Position numbers and translations under genes: made by a program. This document shows, in pieces, positions 27,392-37,291 of a stretch of 64,000 nucleotides of DNA (its first letter is position 1; each line of letters opens with the position of its first letter). The notes beneath the pieces were generated by a model, which saw nothing but the letters and a program-made list of their open reading frames with translations, had not been told where the DNA came from and did not search any database. Source of the DNA: Bacillota bacterium (lineage in GTDB: Bacteria > Bacillota > Clostridia > Christensenellales > CAG-138); contig JAEESS010000006.1 in the NCBI GenBank assembly GCA_016286445.1, positions 1 through 64,000 of the forward strand, in the 5' to 3' direction.

Positions 27392-27492
27392 CAAAAGCCT
27401 TCCCCCTGATGTGGGGAAGGTGTCACGACGAAGGAGTGACGGATGAGGAGTATACGCAGAAAAGCGTTAGCTTTTCGCGGATCAATGAATTG
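27392..27492. repeat. intergenic repeat unit (module A)
   Basis: AAAAGCCTTCCCCCTGATGTGGGGAAGGTGTCACGACGAAGGAGTGACGGATGAGGAGTATACGCAGAAAAGCGTTAGCTTTTCGCGGAT; near-identical units at ~56400 and ~56630. Confidence 0.8.
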
Positions 27493-27515
27493 CGGCTGAG
27501 CCGCGTGGAGGGAGT

Positions 27516-28229
27516 ATGCAAAAACCGGTGATCGGCGTAACGCCGCTGTTCGATCGGGCGCGGGATTCCTACTGGATGCTGCCCGGATATTTTCTTGCGC
27601 TGGAGCAAGCGGGCGCAGCGCCCGTCATGCTGCCGCTTTCGGACGATGAAACGACGCTCCGTCGCCTTGTCGAAACCCTCGACGGCTTTCTGATCGCGGG
27701 CGGGCAGGACGTTTCGCCCGCCGTGTACGGCGAGGAACAGAAACCGACCTGTGCGGAGATCTGTCCCGAGCGCGACGCGATGGAGACCGTGCTCTTGCGG
27801 CTCCTGTGGGACGCGGATAAGCCGGTATTCGGTATCTGCCGCGGGCTGCAGATCATCAATGCACACCTTGGGGGCACGCTCTTTCAGGACCTTAAAACCG
27901 AGCATCCGTCAGACACGAACCACCGCATGGCAGCGCCTTATGACCGCGCAGAACACACTGTTTCGCTTTGCAAGGATGCGCCGCTGCATCCGCTTTTGGC
28001 GGCGGAAACGATCGGCGTCAACAGCTGTCACCATCAGGCGATCAAAACGCTTGCGCAGTGCTTACGCCCCATGGCAATCGCGCCGGACGGGCTTGTTGAG
28101 GCGGTCTATGCGCCCGAAAAGCGCTTCGTCTGGGCGGTGCAGTGGCATCCGGAGTTCTTTTTCAGAAAAGATGAGAACAGCCGGAAGCTTTTTGCGGCGT
28201 TTGTGAACGCGGCAAAACCAAAAGAATAG
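27516..28229 (+). CDS. gamma-glutamyl-gamma-aminobutyrate hydrolase family (peptidase C26)
   Basis: PVIGVTPLFDRARDSYWMLPGYFLALEQAGA...PVFGICRGLQIINAHLGGTLFQDL...WAVQWHPEF. Confidence 0.92.
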   Translation: MQKPVIGVTPLFDRARDSYWMLPGYFLALEQAGAAPVMLPLSDDETTLRRLVETLDGFLIAGGQDVSPAVYGEEQKPTCAEICPERDAMETVLLRLLWDADKPVFGICRGLQIINAHLGGTLFQDLKTEHPSDTNHRMAAPYDRAEHTVSLCKDAPLHPLLAAETIGVNSCHHQAIKTLAQCLRPMAIAPDGLVEAVYAPEKRFVWAVQWHPEFFFRKDENSRKLFAAFVNAAKPKE

Positions 28230-28238
28230 GAGTTATCT

Positions 28239-28568
28239 ATGGACGACAAAACAAAGCGCGCAGAGCGCATCTCCCTCGCATCGCTGCTGATCGGCGTCTG
28301 CACCGCGCCGGTGTGGATCGCGCTGCTGTGTCTGAACAGCGTACAGGAGATCCCGTATATCCTTGCGATCATGATGCTCCTGCCGCTTGTCGCTTCGCTT
28401 GCGGGAATCGTGCTTGGGATCATCGGGCTTGTCAAGAGCCTTCGGGTACAGCCGCACACCCGGAAGGGGATCATCTTTTCCGTGATCGGCATGGTGCTGA
28501 GCGCGTTGATGCTCTGCGCGACGGCGTATTTCTGGCTGATCGTTTGGGCGGCGTCGGCGTTTGCCTAA
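28239..28568 (+). CDS. DUF4190-like small membrane protein
   Basis: ISLASLLIGVCTAPVWIALLC...SLAGIVLGIIGLVKSLRVQPHTRKGIIFSVIGMVLSALML. Confidence 0.6.
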   Translation: MDDKTKRAERISLASLLIGVCTAPVWIALLCLNSVQEIPYILAIMMLLPLVASLAGIVLGIIGLVKSLRVQPHTRKGIIFSVIGMVLSALMLCATAYFWLIVWAASAFA

Positions 28569-28578
28569 GGAGGGATCT

Positions 28579-29004
28579 ATGCGAAACTTCGGTATGTCGA
28601 TGCTCTGGTTCTGGGTCGCGTACATCGTTGTCACGCTGATCGGGATCGGGCATACGATCTTCAATATCACCGTGCTGCACATGAAATCCATGAAGGACGG
28701 TCCCGGCATGGGCGAGGGCTACGAAAAGACCAAGCCATGGCATCCGCTCTATAACATCGTGATCTTTTCGTTGTTCGGCTGGCTCTATATGCGCGGGCTC
28801 GAAAACCCGACGCTTGCCGACGCGCTGACGACCGGCGCGATCTGGGCGGGCATCTGCATCGTGTTCGACCTAATAGGCTGGGTGCTCATCAAGCATCCGT
28901 GGAGCCTCAGCTTTCGGGGATTCTATGTCGACTATCAGCCGTGGATCTCGCTGATCTATCTTGCGATCTTCCTCGGACCGCTCGTCGGGTTCCTGCTCTG
29001 CTGA
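28579..29004 (+). CDS. hypothetical membrane protein
   Basis: MRNFGMSMLWFWVAYIVVTLIGIGHTIFNITVLHM...; 4 TM segments; RBS aaggaggg. Confidence 0.6.
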   Translation: MRNFGMSMLWFWVAYIVVTLIGIGHTIFNITVLHMKSMKDGPGMGEGYEKTKPWHPLYNIVIFSLFGWLYMRGLENPTLADALTTGAIWAGICIVFDLIGWVLIKHPWSLSFRGFYVDYQPWISLIYLAIFLGPLVGFLLC

Positions 29005-29116
29005 AAGCCTTTGCGGGCAGTTTCAACAATAACGATATCGCCGCTTTTCATGCCGCAGCGGATATGATATACTGATAACGAAGAACCGCAAAACGATGAT
29101 GAAAGGGGAAGGGGAC

Positions 29117-30397
29117 ATGGAGAAGCAAGTCAAAAAACGCAAAGGAATGTCGCTTTCGACCGCCATCCTGATCGGGTCGTCTGCGATCGTACTGACGCTG
29201 GTCGGCGGCTTTGTGCTGCTTTGGTTTACGGTGATCAAGCCGGATCGCGACGTGCGAAAGACTACGGAAAACACCGCCGCACCCGCAGCGGTCGTTCAGC
29301 CGACGCCCGCATCCGCGGAGGCCGAGACTTCCGACAGCCCTTCGACCGTCACGACCGAAGCGCCTGCTTCGTCGATCGAAACGCCTGCTTCGTCGGTAGA
29401 AACGTTTGCCGCGGCGGTCGAAACGCCCGCTTCGACGGCGGAACCGCCGGCAATTGCAACACCGGAGCCCACCGAAGCGCCGACGCCGACGGCAATCCCG
29501 ACGCCGGAGCCCACCGAAGCGCCGACGCCGACGGCAATCCCGACGCCGAAGCCCACGCCGACGCCGAAGCCCACGCCGGTCCCCGATTCGTTCACGTTCG
29601 GCGGAAAAAAGATCAAGCGCGGCACAAAGAAGATCGACGGCGGCAAGCTCGGCGTCAACGGAAAGAGCAGCAAGCTTCGCCATATCACGGCGGAGGAGGT
29701 CGAGAACCTCGTTGCGCTCTGTCCGGATCTGGAGGAGCTGTCGCTGGAATACTGCTATATGGACGATTACGAGCCGCTCGGCGCGCTTACGAAGCTCAAA
29801 ACGCTGAAGCTTCGCCGCTGCAACGAAAACGGCAAGGGGAACGCGGTCTCGGACATCGACTGGGTCGAGAATCTGAAATCGCTGACCTATCTGCATCTCG
29901 GACACAACGCGGTCAGCGACCTGAGCCCCATCGAGGGTCTGAAAAATCTGACGAAGCTGAATCTTTCCTATAACGATATCGACAACGACGATCTGGAATC
30001 GATCGGAGCGCTCACGAAGCTTACGGAGCTTTCCCTGTACGGACTCAAGATCACCGACGTAGCGCCGCTCACGTCGCTCGTAAAGCTGACGTATCTGCAT
30101 CTCGGCTACAACAAGAAGCTGAAAAACATCAAGGTGCTGACCTCGCTTCCGAAGCTCAAGTCGCTGCGCGTCAAACAGACGAACATCAGCGACGTCTCGT
30201 ATTTCAAGAATTTCAAGGCGCTGCAGAAGCTGGATATTTCGGGCTGTCCGATCCTGTTCCACGATTATTACAAGCTCGAAGACTGCAAGAAGCTGAAGCT
30301 GATCGTGCTGGATCAGAAGGACACGGACGCGTCGCTTGCGATCGACGACATGATCAACAACGGTTTCGGCGTTGAGATCCTGTACGACTGGCCGTAA
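29117..30397 (+). CDS. membrane-anchored leucine-rich repeat protein with T/P/E-rich stalk
   Basis: MEKQVKKRKGMSLSTAILIGSSAIVLTLVGGFVLLWF signal-anchor; PEPTEAPTPTAIPTPEPTEAPTPTAIPTPKPTPTPKPTPVP; LKSLTYLHLGHNAVSDLSPIEGLKNLTKLNLSYNDI LRRs. Confidence 0.85.
   Translation: MEKQVKKRKGMSLSTAILIGSSAIVLTLVGGFVLLWFTVIKPDRDVRKTTENTAAPAAVVQPTPASAEAETSDSPSTVTTEAPASSIETPASSVETFAAAVETPASTAEPPAIATPEPTEAPTPTAIPTPEPTEAPTPTAIPTPKPTPTPKPTPVPDSFTFGGKKIKRGTKKIDGGKLGVNGKSSKLRHITAEEVENLVALCPDLEELSLEYCYMDDYEPLGALTKLKTLKLRRCNENGKGNAVSDIDWVENLKSLTYLHLGHNAVSDLSPIEGLKNLTKLNLSYNDIDNDDLESIGALTKLTELSLYGLKITDVAPLTSLVKLTYLHLGYNKKLKNIKVLTSLPKLKSLRVKQTNISDVSYFKNFKALQKLDISGCPILFHDYYKLEDCKKLKLIVLDQKDTDASLAIDDMINNGFGVEILYDWP
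29462..29580 (+). repeat. tandem repeat encoding PEPTEAPTPTAIPT
   Basis: 42-bp unit ccggagcccaccgaagcgccgacgccgacggcaatcccgacg x2 followed by degenerate ccgaagcccacgccgacg units. Confidence 0.8.
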
Positions 30398-30412
30398 GCC
30401 GCAAATGTACAT

Positions 30413-30452
30413 CAAAAAGGAGCTTTCCGCGCGGGAAGCTCCTGTTTTTTCT
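30413..30452. terminator. bidirectional terminator (copy 1 flanking the acyltransferase)
   Basis: AAAAAGGAGCTTTCCCGCGCGGGAAGCTCC-type hairpin: aaaaaggagctttccgcgcgggaagctcctgttttttc. Confidence 0.85.
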
Positions 30453-30458
30453 CTCCTG

Positions 30459-31525
30459 TTATGCGGTTTTCTTTTTGAACGGGAGCTCGACAAGCGCCCA
30501 GAAGCCGCGGTTCACCCAGTACAGCGCAATCGCGATCAAAAGGGTGATCAGAAACAGCGTCAGGTTTCTCAGAATGATGATGCTTCCCCACGGAAGATCC
30601 GCTGCCCATTTGATTTCCGTGATGCGCTGCGCCGCGTACAGCTCCAGCGAGATGATGCCGAGCAGTTCAAAGATCTTTCGGATCCACCGTCCGACGCGCA
30701 CCCGGTTCAGCAGATCGAAGATCCCTGCAAGAAGGAAAACCAGCGAGACTGCAAGCAGAAGCGCCGGGAAGCCGCAGTTTGCGCTCGGGACCAGCAGAGA
30801 CATCCACTTAAAGGTCGTCAGATACTCCAGATACAGACCGAGCACCGCAAGCAGCACGAGCAGGATCCAGCCGAGCACAGTCGCTTTGATCTTTCGCGTC
30901 CGCCCGATCTCGTCGAGCAGCACGCCGATCAGGAAGACCGGGATCCGGTTTGTAAACCCGTAGATGTCCCGGCGTCCGATCGCCTTGGTCAGATCGGCAA
31001 ACAGCAGAGAGATGATCAGCCAAACGCAGATCACGATCCCGGTAAACACAATCAGAGATTTTGATAGCCGCAGCACCTTGTGGTACAGCGGAAACAGCAG
31101 ATACAGTGTTGCGATCGCCGGAAAGAACCACAAAAGCTATAGATGTTTTTTGCGTAAAAGTTATAGCCGGAAAGATTTCCGATCAAGGTTGCCGCATCCC
31201 AATGCTCTATGACGGCAACGACCGCGCCGGTCAGAAGAAACGGCAGCACAATGCGCTTCAGCCGCCGCAGCCAGAACGGGAAAAGCTTATGCTTCCGGAT
31301 CGCGTACGTCAGTCCGAGACCCGAAATCAGCATAAAGATGTCGACGCCCAAAAACAGGATCTTCTTGCCGCAAAGCTCAAGCGTCGCCAGGAAGCCGCCG
31401 GGAAAGATCTGTGAATGCTTATGAAAGATGTAGATCAAAACGGCGGCGACGCCCATGATGCTGCGTCGATGCGCCGACACCATAGACAGAAGATCCGAGC
31501 CGTGCTTTTCGGGAATCTGTTCCAT
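30459..31525 (-). pseudogene. acyltransferase family 3 (OafA-like) membrane protein disrupted by a -1 nt frameshift near 31133
   Basis: 5' part MEQIPEKHGSDLLSMVSAHRRSIMGVAAVLIYIFHKHSQIF...LIGNLSGYNFYAKNIYSF in one frame; 3' part WFFPAIATLYLLFPLYHKVLRLSK...ELPFKKKTA in another. Adding one T to the T4 run restores YSFLWFFPAIATLYLLFPLY. Confidence 0.8.
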
Positions 31526-31671
31526 ATGCGCTCCAAATGATGATGATTCCGTTTGCCGCGGCGAAACCGCGTTTGAAAGAACGGATATATTCATTTTACC
31601 GACCGGCGCGGATTCTGTCAAGTACGGTCGAATCGGCGAAACTGCGAGGCAGGAGGGCAAGTCGGACATAA

Positions 31672-31708
31672 AAAGGAGCTTCCCGCGCGGGAAGCTCCTT
31701 TTTGGGTG
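31672..31708. terminator. bidirectional terminator-like hairpin (copy 2 flanking the acyltransferase)
   Basis: aaaaaggagcttcccgcgcgggaagctcctttttgg, nearly identical to 30413-30452. Confidence 0.85.
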
Positions 31709-31719
31709 AAAGGTGAAAC

Positions 31720-32241
31720 TTACAACGGCTCTATGAGACCGAAATTGCCGTCTTTACGCTTATAAAGGACGTTGATTTCGTTCGTGTCCACGTTGCGGAA
31801 AACGTAGAAGGCATGCCCCAAGAGCTCAATCTGCAGCATTGCCTCCTCCTCGCTCATCGGCTTGACGGAGAACTGCTTCACGCGGACGATGCGCGGACCT
31901 TCCTCTTCGTCCTCTTCGTCCTCGAACGGAAGATCGCGGAATGCATCCTGGCGAAGTCCCTTGGCGAGACGCGTGCGGTTGTGCACGATCTGCTTTTCGA
32001 GTTTTTCGACGATGTTGTCGAGTGACGCATACATGTCGCCCGAGACCTCCTCGCCGCGGATGATGCGACCCTCATGCGGGATCGTCACCTCGACGATGTG
32101 GCGGTTCTTTTCGACGGAGAGAGTGACCTGTGCTTCTGTGTCCTGCGGGAAGTACCGATCCAGCTTGGAGAGCTTCTTTTCAGCGACTTCTCGCATGTAG
32201 TCGGAAACCTCCAGATTCTTGCCGGAAATAGAAATACGCAT
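31720..32241 (-). CDS. hpf: long-form ribosome hibernation promoting factor
   Basis: MRISISGKNLEVSDYMREVAEKKLSKLDRYFPQDTEAQVTLSVEKNRHIVEVTI...; C-terminal domain VRVKQFSVKPMSEEEAMLQIELLGHAFYVFRNVDTNEINVLYKRKDGNFGLIEP. Confidence 0.96.
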   Translation of the reverse strand: MRISISGKNLEVSDYMREVAEKKLSKLDRYFPQDTEAQVTLSVEKNRHIVEVTIPHEGRIIRGEEVSGDMYASLDNIVEKLEKQIVHNRTRLAKGLRQDAFRDLPFEDEEDEEEGPRIVRVKQFSVKPMSEEEAMLQIELLGHAFYVFRNVDTNEINVLYKRKDGNFGLIEPL

Positions 32242-32457
32242 ATGTTCCACTCCTTCTGACACGGGTATTGTGTTCGTGTCATCTATATATTAACATACTT
32301 TTCCGGAAATATCTTCCCTTTTTTCAAAAAAACACAAAAATTTTGATATTCATCCTCTTTTCGCGCAGGATTCAGCCCTTTTCGCGTATCGCGCGCTCTT
32401 TTTTGAAGAATTGTTTCAGATCATTCACAAAGATAACGCGATTCTGACACAACTTCG

Positions 32458-32735
32458 TGGTATACTCTGCTTGCAGAGACCGGAAAAGTCTCTGCATCAA
32501 GAACTGTCTTGATCAACTCTCCCCCCTTGAGATCACGTGCCGCCCCCTCGGCGCGTGATTTCCGTTCAACGGAAGCAAAACGTCCGTCGAAAGGACGATC
32601 CCGCATCGCCGGATCGTTTCTTCGCCCTCTGCCTGTCGTCCGCGGACGATGCGGGCGGCAGAGCGCAAGGGGCATAACGGGTTCGACAGCGAAACTGCGG
32701 ACCTGAACGCCGAAGGAGAACCGGTCTGCGTGTGC
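32458..32735 (+). ncRNA. candidate structured non-coding RNA with own promoter, adjacent to hpf/raiA (possible raiA-motif RNA)
   Basis: Extended -10 TG-G-TATACT (32458-32466); RNA would start ~32472 at hairpin GCAGAGAC-cggaaaa-GTCTCTGC; then ATCAAGA-actg-TCTTGAT, ATCACGTGCCG-ccccct-CGGCGCGTGAT (11 bp), TTCCG-ttcaa-CGGAA, CGTCC-gtcgaaa-GGACG, long-range CCGCATCG/CGATGCGG, CTCTGCC/GGCAGAG and GCGGACC/GGTCTGC; no convincing ORF. Confidence 0.6.
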
Positions 32736-32770
32736 AAAATATCAAAAATTGAGCATGCGGATGCGCATGT

Positions 32771-32799
32771 TGACAAACAATGCCCGCCATGCTACAATC
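32771..32799 (+). promoter_or_regulatory. sigma-70/A-type promoter for the 32839 lipoprotein gene
   Basis: TTGACA - 17 nt - TACAAT. Confidence 0.7.
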
Positions 32800-32838
32800 T
32801 TGATCGGAAGAGTCCGAAAGCGGAAGGAGAAACGTCGC

Positions 32839-33276
32839 ATGAAACGGACCGTTTTTATCATTTGTATCCTGCTTGCACTGCTGTGCGCTGCGTGTTCAAA
32901 GAAACCGGACGACCTGTTTTTCTCAAACAGTACCGGGACGACGCTCGACAGCATTTATGTCGGCAATGTCGAAAGTCTCGGTCCGCCGCTGAATATTTAC
33001 CCGCTCGCCGACGGAACTTCACTCGGGCTGAATCTGGAAAAGCTCGGCGGTCCCGGCGTATATACGATCGGCGCGATCAACCCGGATCGGTTCTGCTTCA
33101 TCGCATATGACGTGGAACTGACGTCCGGAGATACGATGGAACTGGGAGAGGCGTTTATCAGAAACGGATACAGCTGCTTCATGCTGACCGTGACGCATGC
33201 GGACTGGTCGGAGACGAGCTATATCGGCTATGCTTTCGACGAGGTGGATCTTATCACCGCGATCGAAAATCAGTAA
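32839..33276 (+). CDS. small lipoprotein, unknown function
   Basis: MKRTVFIICILLALLCAACSKKPDDLFFSNSTGTTLDSIYVG...; lipobox; RBS ggaaggag. Confidence 0.7.
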   Translation: MKRTVFIICILLALLCAACSKKPDDLFFSNSTGTTLDSIYVGNVESLGPPLNIYPLADGTSLGLNLEKLGGPGVYTIGAINPDRFCFIAYDVELTSGDTMELGEAFIRNGYSCFMLTVTHADWSETSYIGYAFDEVDLITAIENQ

Positions 33277-33320
33277 ACGCAGAAAGATCGGGGCGGCGTG
33301 CGACAGCCGTCCTTTTTCAG

Positions 33321-33629
33321 TTATCCGCCTTTCGGACGGAGCTGTTCCATGAGACGCATCATCTGAAGGAGCTTCTCCATATCCGGCATCTGCATGGGCG
33401 GCTTTTGCGGCGGAGGCGGAAGCGGCGGCGGGGGAGGCGGCGCCGGCGCGGGGACCGGGACGTTCAGCCGGTAGGCAAGCTGATCGATGAGCTCGCGCGG
33501 CAAAAGCGGCGCAAGCGCTTTGACGTATGTTTCGACGCCCGCGCGCCCGTGCTCGTCGCGGACGGCTTCGCCCAAAACGACGGCGCAGGAAAGCGGGGAC
33601 GGACCGTTTCGTTGCGGTTGTACGTTCAT
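33321..33629 (-). CDS. small proline-rich protein, unknown function
   Basis: MNVQPQRNGPSPLSCAVVLGEAVRDEHGRAGVETYVKALAPLLPRELIDQLAYRLNVPVPAPAPPPPPPLPPPPQKPPMQMPDMEKLLQMMRLMEQLRPKGG; RBS AAGGAGG. Confidence 0.6.
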   Translation of the reverse strand: MNVQPQRNGPSPLSCAVVLGEAVRDEHGRAGVETYVKALAPLLPRELIDQLAYRLNVPVPAPAPPPPPPLPPPPQKPPMQMPDMEKLLQMMRLMEQLRPKGG

Positions 33630-33709
33630 TTGCATTCCTCCTTGCCACATCGTATGCTTTGTGCACGGATTCGGTGCGCCGCGCATAGAATATCGGGAGG
33701 TGAGAACAC

Positions 33710-33922
33710 ATGAATATCAATGAGCAGTATGAAACCTATCGGAACAAATCGAACGACGAGCTGATGGAAACGCTTCTCCGTCTCACCGCCGAACAAAAGC
33801 AGACCGGCGAGATGAGCGAAGGAAAGATGGAGGAGATCTACCGCATGCTTTCCCCGATGCTTTCCGAAAGCCAGAAGGCAAAGATGCGCGAGATCATCGA
33901 CCGGCTGAATACGCCGAACTGA
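33710..33922 (+). CDS. small helical protein, unknown function, divergent from 33321-33629
   Basis: MNINEQYETYRNKSNDELMETLLRLTAEQKQTGEMSEGKMEEIYRMLSPMLSESQKAKMREIIDRLNTPN; RBS gggaggtg. Confidence 0.6.
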   Translation: MNINEQYETYRNKSNDELMETLLRLTAEQKQTGEMSEGKMEEIYRMLSPMLSESQKAKMREIIDRLNTPN

Positions 33923-33954
33923 CGGAACTGCTCCTTCTGCGGCTTGCGGCATCA

Positions 33955-34240
33955 CAACCCCTCAGTCTCGGTAAGCCTCGCAGCTCCCCTTACACAGGGG
34001 AGCCAGGATTGCGCTGATTGCCCTTGAAATAAATCGGAAGCACGGGATGACGGACGAGCTGAGCGCTTATAAGCGTCAGTGCTTTTGCGGAGAAGGTGAC
34101 GAAGGCAGGACGCAGGAGATTCATGCTCCGCTCCATAGGCAAATTGCGATATCGTTGTCCCCTATGGACCGTTGGAGCGACGCTTGCCTCCCCTGTGCAA
34201 GGGGAGGTGGGTAAGCGCAGCGAACCCGGAAGGGTTGTCA
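33955..34240. repeat. intergenic repeat region upstream of secA
   Basis: Contains CAGCTCCCCTTACACAGGGGAGCC and CGCTTGCCTCCCCTGTGCAAGGGGAGGTGGG modules related to those at 54.3/56.2/56.8 kb, and a CTCCATAGG...CCTATGG inverted repeat. Confidence 0.65.
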
Positions 34241-34453
34241 GATTACCACGGTTTACGGATTGATGTGATAGATGTTCCCCGAACTTACATGCCGAACGGC
34301 GACGCCGTTCGCTTTCCGGCGAGAGCGAGGAACGTGTTTTCGGAAATTTGCGTCATAAATCCGCAAAATCGTTGCACAGCGTTCACAATCGCCCCCTTTG
34401 CAAGAGGGGCGATTTGTGATATAATACCAAAGATATCGTTCAAGGAGATTCTT

Positions 34454-37198
<2,745 letters not shown>

Positions 37199-37291
37199 CG
37201 AACGGCTGTCGTTCGGTTCGTGACGGGACCGGCGGCATGGATCTGAACATTGTACAAAATACAGCCCGATGGGGCGGAAAGAGGAATCAAT

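Noticed and set aside
29462-29580. CRISPR-like tandem repeat at 29.5 kb
   Set aside because: Contiguous in-frame 42-bp coding repeat (PEPTEAPTPTAIPT) without spacers, in an LRR protein stalk.
32666-32735. tmRNA (ssrA) 5' end, from GGGGCATAACGGGTTCGACAGCG
   Set aside because: The T-loop-like motif matches, but there is no tag ORF, no 3' acceptor/TTCAA...CCA end within ~350 nt, and a lipoprotein promoter and gene begin at 32771/32839. Kept instead as part of a separate structured-RNA candidate.
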